A stretch of DNA of 64,000 bases, taken from assembly GCF_001411555.2 (NCBI RefSeq), contig NC_049916.1, forward strand, positions 868,001 through 932,000, in the 5' to 3' direction. Under the pieces are notes generated by a model. That model was not told the DNA's origin, ran no database searches, and saw only the letters and a list, made by a program, of their open reading frames with translations. The number at the start of each line of letters is the position of its first letter. Position 1 is the first letter of the stretch. A program made the translations under genes and the position numbers. This stretch comes from Juglans regia. Taxonomy: Eukaryota > Streptophyta > Magnoliopsida > Fagales > Juglandaceae. Shown piece after piece: positions 1 through 10,966 of the stretch.

Positions 1-59
1 CTTAAAGAGGTTTGAGGGATTCACCCTTCCTACTGAACTCCAATTTGCTCACACCAATC

Positions 60-510
60 TATGGGTCCAATTAATTAATCTACTGTTAGAATGCATGAAC
101 AAAGAGGTAGGAAACATAATTGGATCCACTATAAGCAATGTTATTTAGGTGGATGCAGATTTTAAAGAAGATTGCTGGGAAAACCATTAGTTGAAATAGA
201 ACTAATGAAACCATTAGTAAGAGGGAAAGTAGTGGAATTACTAGGTCAAAGAAGGTTTGTACAATTTAAATATGAAAGGTTACCAATGCCTGTTTTAATT
301 GTGGGGTTATCATACATGGTTCGAGTGGTTGTGCTGACAAATTCAACAAATCTGATTTAATTGGAGATACAAGTGCCACTCAGTTTGGATCATGGCTAAG
401 AGCAGCAAATTTAGGCCCTAGTTCAATTAGTTTAGGAACTAATTCTAGTCATGGAAGCAGTTCTAGAAAACTGATATCAAGTATACCTAAGTATGAGTTA
501 GAAGGGTAAC
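60..510 (+). pseudogene. LINE ORF1-like region: DUF4283 part plus CCHC zinc knuckle
   Basis: Reading across frames gives a DUF4283-like stretch (CMNKEVGNIIG, then RGKVVELLGQRRFVQFKYERL) followed near 290-345 by CFNCGVIIHGSSGC, which fits the CX2CX4HX4C zinc-knuckle spacing found in plant LINE ORF1 proteins. Such proteins are thought to bind the element RNA. The frame changes near 170 and again at the knuckle, so no intact protein is encoded. The N-terminus lies outside the window. Confidence 0.75.
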
Positions 511-1137
511 AAAAACAAAATTTGGGGAAGATGAAGATGAAAAGGAAAACAAGAGATTGAAAAAGCTGGAGGAAAGGGGATGAGTAAGGTGTTACAAGAT
601 TCATCTAAGCAGGATAGTGGTTGTGACAGAAAGTTAAACAACTTAGAAGAAATACCTTTGTTGACACTAGAAACACAACATATCATCCACAAGGAACCTG
701 CTTCAGTTATAATAGCAACTACAGCAGAGATAGAGAATGAAGTTAGGCCAAAATATGTAGAAGATCAGTTGAACAATAACAAATTACAACAAGCATCTAA
801 GGCAAGTGTCAATAAGTGGAAGAGAATGGCAATGGGACAAGTTATTGTAGATATGGTACCTATTAATCCTTATGCTACTAGAAAAAAAAAATGAGGAAGA
901 AAACATTGTATCTGCCTTAGAGAATAGTCAAGATGCAAGAGGCAAAAAACAGGCCATGAAACCTGATATCAATGTATCGACAGAGGCTATTGAACGGCCC
1001 TACTGGAGAAATGAGGCTACTAAGTTGGAACTTCTGCCACCCTTGGACAATTAGAGATGTTAGCCATTTGGTTAAGATCCACAAGCCTAGAATGATAGAA
1101 TCTTGTTCCTTATGGAAATTGAGATACAAAAAATCAA

Positions 1138-1690
1138 ATGGAGAGGATTAGATGCAGTTTGGGTTTTAAAAGTTTATTTAAAAGTGGAGGTTGGGTTGTG
1201 TTTTGGAATGAGGATACAAGACTTAGAATTCATACATACTCAAACAAACCTGTTAATGCATGGATAGATCAAAAGGGCTTTTCGTGGATGTTAACCTACT
1301 TCTATGGAGATCCTGAAATAGAAAAAAGAAACAATGGATGGAGTCTATTGAGACATTTGAAAGTGCAAAATCCAAAGAGATGGCGTTGTGTAAGAGATTT
1401 CAATGAAATCCTATATCAAATTGAGAAGAATGGGGAGCAAGAAGAAAAGAAAAGCAAATGGAAAGGTTTAGGAATGTGCTCACAAATTGCAAGCTTAAGG
1501 ATGTGGGTTTTAAAAAAGACAAGTTTACTTGGGCTAATAACAAACTTGATCATTCCTTTATAAAGGCAAAACTTGATAGAGCAGTAGCAACTTTTGATTG
1601 TTGTGCAAAATTTGGTAATAGAGAGGTTCAAGTATTGGCATCTTCAACATCTTACCATTGTCCTATATTATTCTCATTACAAATGTAGCA
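1138..1690 (+). pseudogene. LINE endonuclease (EEP/APE-like) domain, frameshifted
   Basis: The frame from 1138 gives GGWVVFWNEDTRLRI and then CVRDFNEILYQ, matching the GDFNEIL motif of APE-like LINE endonucleases but with Gly changed to Arg. The continuation in another frame from 1458 gives KFTWANNKLDHSFIKAKLDR and KFGNREVQVL. The C-terminal catalytic SDH motif is read as SYH (in SYHCPI), which loses the catalytic Asp. With the frame jump near 1460 this endonuclease is inactive. In a live element it would nick target DNA to prime reverse transcription. Confidence 0.85.
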
Positions 1691-1694
1691 GGAC

Positions 1695-3888
1695 ATGAAA
1701 ATGAAACATAGGTATGTATGCAGATATGAGGACAAATTGTCAACATATTCTAATTGTGAGGAAATTATTTCGAATGCTTGGCTGCAGGATGGAAATCAGA
1801 TAGAGGGATTAGGAACAATTCAAAAGAAATTGGCAGGATGCACGAGGGAATTAAAGAAATTGAGTTATAGGAAGGAATATGACTCAACAAGAAGATTAAA
1901 ACAGAAAATGGAAACATTGAAGGAATTGCAGCAGTCTAAAACAACAGAAACTATGCAACAAGTCAAATAATTGCAAAAGGAAATTGATGATATGTTAGAG
2001 AGGGAAGATTTGACATGGAAACAAATAGCAAAGGTTACATGGCTACAACAAGGGGATCAAAATACTAGATACTATTATTTGTGTGCTACTCAGAAAAAGA
2101 AGATGAATACAATCGAGAGTATCATAGATAAGAATGGGGTAAAACATTCAAATCCTATCTTAATTGGGAAGGCTTTCATTGATTCTTATAGAGGTCTGTT
2201 TACAACACCTCAACCAAGCAACATAGATGGATTTCTTAATGCAATTCCAAGAAAAGTCACTCAAACTATGAATGACGAACTGTTATTACCTTTTGGCCAA
2301 GAAGAGATCAAGAAGGCTGTATTCCAAATGGGACCATATAAAGCACCTGGACCAGATGGGTATGGGGCCTGTTTTTATAAAAAATATTGATCAGTGGTGG
2401 GAGAAGAGGTAAGCTAGGCAGTCCTAACTTTCTTGAATTCTTACCAAGATATGGCAGCCATTAATTTTACGTACCTTGTGATGATACTAAAGAAATCAAA
2501 CCCACAAAATTTGTTAGAATATCGACCAATAAGTTTGTGTAATGTTTTATACAAGATCATACCAAAATGTTAGCTAATGGACTAAAGAAGATCCTGCTAG
2601 TAGTGATTTCTCCAAATTAATGTGCCTTTGTCCCAGGGAGATTTATTTCTAACAATATCTTAGCTACATATGAAACACTTCACACAATGAGAACAAAGAT
2701 GCATGGAAAAAAAGGGTACATGGCATTAAAATTGGATTTGAGTAAGGTTTATGATAGGATATAATGAAGTTTTAAAAAAAAAAACAATGGTGAAATTGGG
2801 TTTTGATGAAAGATGGACAGATTTGATTTAGAGATGTATAAGTTCATCTTTATTCTCAGTTTTACTCAATGGAGTTCCTCAAGAAGTGTTTAAACCTTCA
2901 AGGGGATTAAGACAAGGATGCCCTCTATCCCCATTTTTGTTTATAATATGTAATGAAGCATTAACTGCACAGCTTCAGGAGGCAAAAATGAAAGGTATCA
3001 TTTCAGGAGTTCCTTTGGCTAGAGGGAGAATAAAGGTGAATCATGTGTTCTTTGTAGATGATAGTCTGCTATTTTGTCAAGAAAAGATGAACAAGTGGGT
3101 AGGATTGAATCAGATTCTAGCTGGATATGAGCAAGCATCTGGACAACAACTTAAGAGAGAGAAGACAACTTTGTTTTTCAATAAAAATGCTAAACCACCA
3201 CTAGGAAACTTTATAAAACATGTGGTTGGTTTAAAAGATTCTTCTAACTTGGAGAAATATTTAGGCCTTCCATCCCTCATAGTTAGGTCTAAGATAAGAG
3301 AATTCCAATGCATACTCGAAAGGGTAAGTAAAAGAATTAGAAATTGGAAAGCAAAATTCTTCTCACAAGCTAGAAAAGAGATATTGCTCAAGGCTATCAT
3401 TCAAGCAATTTCAACATATAGCATGAATGTCTTTCTACTACCTAAACTTCTTTACAACAAATTCAATGATGTTAAATTTCTGGTGGGGTTCTAAAGATAA
3501 CACTATTAAGGTACACTGGAAAAATTGGAAAAGTCTTAGCTCAAGCAAAAGGGAAGGAGGCCTTGGCTTTAGAGATTTGGTGACTTTCAACCTAGCATTA
3601 CTAGACAAGCAAGTTTGGAGAATGCTCACAAAGGAAACATCAATGGCTGCTAGAATTTTAAAAGCTATATACTATACTCATACATCTATTTTACAAGTCA
3701 AAGCTGGTTCAAGACCCTTATATGCTTGGAAAAGTATATATGCAGCAATCCCTATTGTTAATGAAGGATATATATGGCAAGTCAGAGACGGAAAGAGCAT
3801 TAAAGTGTGGAAAGACAACTGGCTTAAAAGTGATGGACCTAGCATAGTTCAATCACCAAGGAGGATTCTACAAATACTTGTGTCATAA
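1695..3888 (+). pseudogene. LINE reverse transcriptase region, broken
   Basis: A linker region (1695-1970) leads into RT motifs: MGPYKAPGPDGYGACFYKKY near 2330-2388, a stop-ridden stretch to about 2885, then RGLRQGCPLSPFLF and the catalytic box FFVDDSLLF near 3045-3075 (the FADD/YADD position). RT thumb motifs follow (ISTYSMNVFLLPK). A second frame from 3427 carries NFWWGSKDNTIKVHWKNW and EGGLGFRDL, typical of the region after the RT core in plant L1 elements. The aspartate pair is kept, but at least two frame changes and several stops make it non-functional. The reading ends at 3888 inside what should be the region before zf-RVT. Confidence 0.9.
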
Positions 3889-4410
3889 ATAGGTTCTCCA
3901 GATAAATTGCCCCATGGAACTTAGCATACATACTGTCCTTGAGTTTGAGTTGAGCATGTGCCTACTAATTGTGTATTTGTATTTTGGAGATCTCAGTCTT
4001 TTGTGAACTATGTTGGAAGGGAGATAGAGTTTGGGCATTTTGTCTGAAAGTAAATATGGTGGAAGCACTGTGATGCGTTTGTTTACTATTTCCAGCTACA
4101 TTGCAGGGTACTAGCTTACAAAAGCTAAGTATTACTGCTGTTGGTAAGCATGAGAAATTAACATAATACCTATATGAGTTTTTTTTAACTAATGCAGACT
4201 TCCTACTGATGCTATAACACATATTGGGTGGGTAAGAAAATTAGAGGTGGCGCATTTGAGTTATGCTTTTTTTCCTATGCGTATATAGAAAATTAGATGT
4301 AGGTTAATTCAAGTTGCAACAAGCAAATCCAGGAAATCCCATGGTGTTCCTAATCATAATTGTTTCATATTTAACCATCTTAGAGTTTAGAAGCATCATT
4401 TAACAATGCT

Positions 4411-4507
4411 AGAAGGGTACACTAACATTACTGTTTTTACTCAATCATTGTATTATGCACTGGTATTTTCTTAGTGAACAAAAATACGTAGAAGGGTACA
4501 CTAACAT
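4411..4507. repeat. 18-bp direct repeat, 79 bp apart
   Basis: The string agaagggtacactaacat occurs at 4411-4428 and again at 4490-4507, each followed by a T-rich tract. This looks like a small local duplication. The surrounding 3890-4750 stretch shows no convincing gene. A short (TA)n run lies near 4660-4684. Confidence 0.7.
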
Positions 4508-4754
4508 CACTTTTTTTTAAATGCTTTTGTACATTCCTGGTTGGTTCTGTAAAGTCGAAAATCTTCATGTGCTTATGTGGTGGTTAGTTTCTATTTGTTC
4601 AACATTTCTTCTGTTATGTTCTATTATGGAAGGTGGGGTTATGGTACGTCTTAGGTTCAGATATATATATATATATATATATATTTTTATAGGTTTCAGA
4701 TATTATCAAACAAAAGGAGTTGGTTTAGTAACATCATTTTACTTTCTTCTGCAG

Positions 4755-4865
4755 AAGAATATTTGGTTGGGTGATCTCAATTAATACCGTATAAACTTGC
4801 CTTGTGAGAAAACACAAGAACTAATTTCCAAAAAGGTGCGGTCTATTTTGGTTGAAACGGACCAG
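4755..4865 (+). pseudogene. Exon fragment of a type I inositol polyphosphate 5-phosphatase, with an in-frame stop
   Basis: A 111-bp stretch is bounded by a good acceptor (ttctgcag at 4747-4754) and a good donor (gtatgt at 4866). It reads KNIWLGDLN, stop, then YRINLPCEKTQELISKK and VETDQ. Plant 5PTases carry LGDLNYRIN at this site in the catalytic domain, so a TAA codon (4782-4784) has been added between Asn and Tyr without changing the frame. These enzymes remove the 5-phosphate from inositol phosphates and phosphoinositides. No neighbouring exons of the gene were found, so this is an isolated dead exon, either carried here by a transposon or left from a decayed copy. Confidence 0.75.
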
Positions 4866-5130
4866 GTATGTAATCAATTTATTGTGATACTCTATCCATC
4901 ATACCTTAATGTGAATGGGGCTCACATGACAGTTTGAACAAATATTGAGCCAAGAATGTGTTGTAGACATCAAATTTTGAATTCACTTATATTTATCAAA
5001 CAATTCAAAAACTCTGGTCATTAGCTTGGTGCAAGATAGGGGAAAGATTTCTAAGATCTGCATTTTTTTCCCCATTGACATTAATATACACTTAAACATA
5101 TAAGCGCGGTTGTTTATATCAATAGGCTTC

Positions 5131-5300
5131 TTTTTTTGATAGGTAATCAAGAATTTTTATTCATAAGAAAAGAAGGCATAGCCCAATTACACAGGACGTA
5201 TACATGAAAAGTACCTAATTAGGGGTTTACAACCAAAAGTAGAAAATCATGGATATTTAGTCCATTAAAGAAGGCATAGCCCAAGTGCACATGATGTAGA
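5131..5300 (-). mobile_element. LINE 3'-end fragment
   Basis: On the minus strand this ends in gattacctatcaaaaaaa. Upstream come a tatgaataaa-type stretch and ggctatgccttcttttctta, a combination typical of plant LINE 3' untranslated ends with an A-tail. The phrase around ggcatagccca is repeated at 5178 and 5276, so the end may be partly duplicated. This is recognised by style only, with no ORF. Confidence 0.5.
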
Positions 5301-5652
5301 CTTACTTTTTATTGGACCTCTTTGTCCACGTCATGGATAAAACGTGCGTACCTTTCCTCTAATAAAGCCAACTTAAAAAATATTGCCAACTCTAAATATC
5401 TAATACAAAAAAATATTGCCAATGCCAAATATCACTAAAAAAACGGCTATGCGAGTTGCACATGCAGAACATTGAACTTAATATCCATATAAGCTGTCTT
5501 AATTATATTCATAGATAATATATCATACATGTTGGGATCCGATCAATCTATTTTCATTTAAAACTGACATGATACATCTACATTTAGAACCAACCAAAAA
5601 CTATTATAAGAGATACAATCCAATATAGACACAACAATATCAACCCTATTCT

Positions 5653-6101
5653 CTACCATCCTTCTGTGAAGGTCATCTCTTGTTTCTGAAGTGTTTTTTC
5701 TCTCTGTATTAGTTTGTCCTTTTCTTTTTGAGCTTCATACTCACATAACAACGAAGCATCCTTCCTCTTCTGAATTTCATTCTCTCTTGTCAGGTTTTTA
5801 TCAAATAATACTGATTGAAGTATATCTGCCCAAATGAAAATTTGACACCTTGTTTCTCCCTATGTATAATTCAAGAATTTCAAATTTCATGTAAATAAAT
5901 AATTTGGTACATGCATTCAAAAGCAATACAAAAAATTGGCAAATTATTTACCATTCCATAGTTCGGACAAGCATAAAATTTTCTTTTAGGAATTTTATGG
6001 ATGTGGGAGATCTTTAATGGCGCTTTCAAACCACACCAACAACTAGGTAATTCCATTTCAAGATCATTAACTACACATGATGATGATTGACTCAATGCCA
6101 T
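5653..6101 (-). CDS. GRF-type zinc-finger protein (At4g04775-like), two exons, 118 aa
   Basis: The model is exon 1 6101-5952 (50 codons), a 92-bp intron 5951-5860 (GT-AG), and exon 2 5859-5653 ending in TAG. The phase is 0 at the junction. The spliced frame gives the zf-GRF metal-binding pattern: CWC at residues 21-23, C45 in KFYACPNYG and C55 in TRCQIFIWAD. A charged coiled-coil tail rich in Lys, Glu and Gln follows to the C-terminus. GRF fingers bind single-stranded DNA in several repair proteins; the small plant proteins of this type are uncharacterised and multiply in transposon-rich regions. The finger starts about 20 residues from ATG 6101, the usual layout. The normal GRR before F-Y-x-C reads PKRK here. 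It has no frameshift or stop. The splice model is my own deduction from motif continuity. Confidence 0.75.
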
Positions 6102-6109
6102 AGTTGATT

Positions 6110-9100
6110 TACGTGATGATTGACAGATGACTATCTTAAGTGCAACACTGAATTATTACCCACACGCTTCATTATTAGAAGTATTACAAGGTAGGAGTAA
6201 AATATTCCACATCATATAAACCACGATCAATATTATGTTAACAATTTGCAGACAGAATAGGGGTATGCTAACAACAAATCTGGCTGCTTCTATTGTTTGA
6301 CATTATTATTTTTTTCAAACGAAGTATAAATCTATCTAAAAGCAGTTAAGATGTATGTTAATATGCTAACAAGTAAAATAACATTAAAATGCCAACAAGT
6401 TAAATTGCTAACAACAAATCTGGATGCATCTATTGTTCACATCAATTTGACATCATTATTTTTTCAAACCAAGTATAAATCTATCTAAAAGCAGTTAAGA
6501 TGCAGTTCAAAATGCTAACAACAAATCTGTGTGATTCTATTGTTTGACAACATTTAGAAATTTAAGCATCTAACATGATGTCAGGTCTGCAGAACTCAAA
6601 ATTTTAGTGTGACATATAAAGTTCTAGAGATTCTATTTAATGTGACCATTAGATGCTTTTAGGTGCATCTCCTATACATTCCTGTGTATTTGGGTAGCAC
6701 CCTTATAGCTTTTCTTTAATAATGTCATTAAGTTACTTATCAAAAAATTGTGACTATTATATGCTATGAAATATAAGTATTTGATGAAAATGTATGATTT
6801 TGATTCCGAAATTACAAAATCAATTCTATTAAAAAGAAAGAAAGTCAGAATTTGAAGAGGCATGCATTCGTTCCTGATAGTCATGACCACAGAAAATGAC
6901 ATAGCACGAGGACTTATTTTAAAAATAAGAAGGCTTATGGGAAGAATAACACTAAATTACAAGTGTTATATATGCTTCATAATAGATGCAGTATACCAAA
7001 ATAAGCCCATATATTTTCAATCTATACAATATTCAATCAACTCCAAAATAAATAACAAAGGAATTGCTAAAGGAAACATATGGAAGATACCACAGATAAA
7101 GATGCTCTCTAAGTACCCACAGAAATTACTCTGGTCCCTATAGAACTAATGAATGGTAATTTGATAAAAAAAATCATTTCCGGATTTTATTTACTATTTG
7201 AGTTTATGACCTATGTAGTTTTTGAAGCATTTTTTTTACTCTAGTTAAGCCACTTTATCATTTTTCTAATTACCTTAATTTCTTCACCCTTAAATCGGTT
7301 ACTTAATTTTATTATTCTCTTAACGACAATGCCAAGATTTTCACTTCACCCATTGAGATCATTCACTTACCCATCTCTTACACTCCTCCTACAATTTAAA
7401 TGACCATTTGTTGCATAAAAAATCCTTCGATTTTTAACTCCCAGAGGACCTTTTGATTTCCACATCCCAAAGGACTCTTCAGGTTGGGTTCCACTTCAAT
7501 TGTAGTTACCAACCAAAAATCAAAACTTTTTTCTTTTTTGTGAAGACAAAGACAAACAATGACCAGAATTTTATGAAAAAAATTATAAACGATGAACAAT
7601 TTATGAATGACATTATAGGAACAAAAGAAAGTATTTTCAACCAACCTTTTACATTTGGCACTGTATCAATAGTGTCCAATATTTTTACTTTATTTATGTC
7701 ATACACATACTTTTTATCTTGTAAAATGACAATGAGCCTACATTTACCAAGATTGCATATCAATATAAACAATGAAAAACAAAACAAATTTAGAGCTCTC
7801 TTCATGAAAGTGTAAAAATGTCTACTCGCAAGACTAGATTTATATTAACTAAAGAATGTTTAATGGCAAAGATCATAAACAAGAGTCCTGATTCTCAATA
7901 ACCTAATAAATTCTAACTTTGAACACAATAATGTCACACAACATAAACAGATCACCTCTGACATTGTTTTGTACCTATACACTACTTAAGTTTAACTAAA
8001 TTATATAAATTGGAAATTCTAAGAAAACACAACTGAGGTTAAGCGTCCTCGAGTAAGAAGCACACAGAGCTAGAGTCCAAAAGTGTGAGGATAACATATT
8101 GAAAATAGGGTGCACCAAAGGGAATAACCACATAATATTATTATTGGAACCACTTTGGTTTCCAGTTTGAAAAGAAGGATTGAATATATCCAAATAGACC
8201 ATGAAAATATATTGATTAATTGTCACTAACTCTGAAAGTTAAGTGGATAAGTAGTTAATTCTAACACTCTCCTTCACATAAGGGCAAAAAATCTCCCCTC
8301 AATGCTAACATTTTGAAGTTCTTAACCATAACAGAAGCTATTAAACAGAGATAAGGCTCATCAACGATCACATGCTTTATATCATGCAAATGACTATATT
8401 TATAAATGCTTAGGTTTATATGAAATAGTCAATTTCTTATTCTAATAAAGCCTCTAATTTAAAAATCCCAGCAATGACCAACTCACCTCAAATTTAGGAC
8501 ACATATTCAAGTTCCTCATCTACTTCGAAGTTTCAAATGCCAACACAATTGAGATTAAGTGCCCCCATACAAATTGCCCATTTAGGCAATATCGACATGT
8601 CTTAATGTTTTTTTTTATCAATGTGTCTTTCTTAATCTACTGTGTTTTTCATGCATCTAGAAGAATCAAAAGAGCAAAAGAACAAAGAAAAACCTATCTG
8701 GAATTATACTCCTTAAAAAAAGGGCACTATAACGTTGCTCCTGTACAAGCATGTATTGAAGAGATGTTGACAAGACATATAAATCCAAACAGGTGTTATA
8801 AATGTGAAGAAGTGTCTAAGATGCCAAATTATTAGGCAGAACCATTTCGAAAATCTGAGCACATCATTATTAATGCTCCATCTAAGGAAAAGATCAATTC
8901 TCTGTGATAGCCATGATTTATGTTGTTTTAAAAATAACCCTAAGTTATCCAGGCCACTATCGAGCACATTAGCTTCATACATCAAACCCCGCACCCCCCC
9001 AAAAAAACCTCTTTTAATAATTAACATCAATAACAATTATCAGAATAATTATTGCCATGAAACATGGAAACAGAACATCAAAACAATAATCTCCAACAAA

Positions 9101-9340
9101 ATTCAGATTCTATCTAAGATTTTTTACCTTTCCTTATTCATGTGAACAACAAGTATTGAAATTAAAAAATTCAATTCTTGGAGAGCAGTTCCAGTTGGTA
9201 AAACAAATTGGAACTAGATAGGTGGATCTTTTTCACTGTAAAAATTCAAATTGGAAAAAAAACAAACCTTTGACGAAGTGAGTCCCATTAAAACGAATTG
9301 GGAAAAAAAAAAAAACATACCTTTGATGAAGATTTCTTCT
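6110..9340. other. Intergenic stretch with no supportable gene
   Basis: This is AT-rich sequence on both strands. Short open frames here have no recognisable motif. Contents I can support are the imperfect tandem repeat at 6267-6550 and A/T homopolymer runs near 8608 and 9310. The remainder looks like decayed intergenic DNA. Confidence 0.6.
6267..6550. repeat. Imperfect tandem repeat, about 2.3 units
   Basis: The phrase gctaacaacaaatctg begins near 6267, 6407 and 6511. Units 1 and 2 also share tcaaac-aagtataaatctatctaaaagcagttaagatg. Unit 1 is about 140 bp and unit 2 about 104 bp, with indels between them. The third unit is partial. No coding capacity is seen. Confidence 0.75.
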
Positions 9341-9390
9341 ACTGAAGGGGATGAGGGAGATGGGTCTTCAAATGTGGTGAATTGATCAAG

Positions 9391-9792
9391 TGGCTCGGGG
9401 CTAAATGCTGCTTCGAGTGAGAGGATGAATTTTTCTAGGGTTCAGTAAGAGCGTCGGGGTGAGAAAGAAAAGGCGTGAGAGATAAGAGTTTGAGGGAGGA
9501 GAGGGAGGAGAGGGAGAAGAGGGAGAGTTTAGAGCGGCTCGGGGATGAATGCTACGTCGAGTACAATTTGAATTTTTCTAGGGTTTGATGAGGGCTTTGT
9601 GGTGAGAAAGAAAATGCATGAGAGAGAAGAGTCTGAGGGAGAAGAGGGAGAGTTGAGAGCGGCTTGGGGCTGAATGCTGCGTTGTGTGAGAGCAAGAATT
9701 TCTCAAGGGTTCAGTGAGGGTTTTGTGGTGAGAAAGAAAAGGCGTGAGAGAGAGGAGTCTGAGGGAGGAGAGGGAGAAGAGGGAGAGTTGAG
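9391..9792. repeat. Three tandem units of about 125-140 bp, purine-rich on plus
   Basis: Units start with ggctcggggctgaatgctgc-like text near 9391, 9534 and 9660. Each contains a version of ttctagggttcagtgagggt, then gtggtgagaaagaaaaggcg, then a (gagggaggaga)n tract. On the minus strand the array is pyrimidine-rich and followed by aaaggtatg-type donor sites (near 9320 and 9268), so it resembles a duplicated 5' leader of a minus-strand transcript. Which gene it would serve is unclear; the GRF gene at 6101 is the nearest downstream on that strand. Confidence 0.7.
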
Positions 9793-10011
9793 AGGTCTGC
9801 TACCAAACGAGGGTGAGATGTCTAAAAGAGAACGAGGGTGAGAGGACTGAGGGAGATAGGTCAAGTGAGATGTCTGAGGGAGAAGAGGGAGAACAAACCG
9901 TGACGTGGGAAAGAACCGGGTTCGGCCACGTCAGTAGTGTGGCGTGCGGTTAGGGAGCTGGAGGTTGAGTAGATTAATTGATTGAACTATATATCGGCAG
10001 AAAAGCATGTA
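9793..10011. other. Purine-rich tail of the repeat and transition to the transposon block
   Basis: Further gagggtgagatgtct-type purine tracts run to about 9890, then a unique stretch including ggccacgtcag. From about 9975 the text (ttgaactatat) matches sequence left of the repeat blocks at 35314 and 56868, marking the start of the shared block. Confidence 0.5.
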
Positions 10012-10835
10012 GGGGTGTACAAAAACCGTCCAAACAGGCTGTAATCAAGTCAAACTGGCTATCGGAGTACATAATCGGTTGAAACTGGTAGAAACATTTC
10101 AAAATAGACGTCGGCCGATTAGGTTCCGATTTGAACCTGGTTCAAACCATTAAACCAACTGATTATATATATATATATATATATTTAAATTATACCTATA
10201 TAAAACGACGTTGTTTCACTTAATTGAGTGAGACAACGTTGTTTTAGGTCTACAATTTGTAAAAAAAAAAAAAAAAAAGGGCAAACGGGGTCATTTCGAC
10301 CTAGGGTTTAAACACCCCCTCCCCTCCCTCTTCTTCTAGACTTCGACGTCTCAATTCCCTATCCTCAAACTCCATCAATGATCCCTCTCCCCTTCCAAAC
10401 TTCCAGCAACGGTGCAACGCAAGCAGCGGCAACGATGCAGAGGCTAGAATTTCACCCCCTCCGTGACTTTATCGAGGTCGTCCCCCTTAGCTCGTTAGCC
10501 ATTCCCCTACCTCTGTCCCTCGCCTTTAAAAAAAATCCCACTATGTGTTAAAAAAAGCCTCCCCATGCCCACGATCACCGTCGCACGCCGGTCTTGAGGT
10601 GGGATTTTGTTCTCATTTGACTCACTTCAATATTCTCACGCTAGTCTTGAGAGTTGAGGCAGAGTTTTTTATTTTATTTTTAATGTATTCGGTTTTGATG
10701 TGTATAATTTATCATCATATCAATTATCAATTTATGTTATATATTATTTGTTGTTTAAATTATTTTTTGTGTATGTATAGGGATTGAAAATTTTTGAATC
10801 AAATTATTGGACTTTGAACAGTAACTCGAGACCTA
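10012..10835. repeat. Dispersed repeat block, copy A (hAT-like left end)
   Basis: It starts with taggggtgtacaaaaaccg, a hAT-like terminus, followed by stretches of ggttcgatttgaacctggtt type, a (TA)n run and a pyrimidine-rich ctagggtttaaacacccc leader. The text recurs at 35314-36177 and 56868-57660 with the same order of landmarks (gcaacggtgcaacgcaagcag, then ttttgatgtgtttaatttatc, then the stretch ending in gagacctaat). The segment therefore predates or travelled with the local duplication. No transposase is encoded in it. Confidence 0.75.
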
Positions 10836-10966
10836 ATCACTGATGGAAAGAACCATTCCGCAATCCATCACTGTTGGTATCCTGTGGGCCACCATAATCA
10901 CTGTACAATCAGCAAATTCAGCCCTAATTGTCTTCTGCAAAATCATGACTGTTTCATTATCAATTG
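10836..10966 (-). pseudogene. Captured fragment of ABCC exon 10, copy A
   Basis: About 131 bp match the 3' half of ABCC exon 10 (20601-20733 in copy 1 and 44521-44653 in copy 2) with scattered substitutions. Landmarks are tgatggaaagaaccattccg, ccatcactgttggtatcctg and cattatcaattg. In ABCC orientation (minus) it covers the region after Walker B of NBD2, from DNATD to the [11 protein letters not shown]-loop. It stops abruptly at both sides, inside unrelated repeat sequence. It has no splice context and cannot make protein. Confidence 0.9.

Larger units (their letters stand above)
1..3888 (+). mobile_element. Non-LTR (LINE/L1-type) retrotransposon remnant, cut by the left edge
   Basis: Pieces of a plant L1-type LINE appear in the expected order on the plus strand: a DUF4283-like region with a CCHC zinc knuckle, an endonuclease and a reverse transcriptase. 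They are split over several frames by stops and frameshifts, so the element is dead. The start lies left of the window. The right end stops just after the RT C-terminal region; the usual zf-RVT and RNase H-like tail is not seen, and no poly(A) tail is recognisable near 3888, which suggests 3' truncation or deletion. Family placement rests on the order of domains and on their characteristic motifs. Confidence 0.9.
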
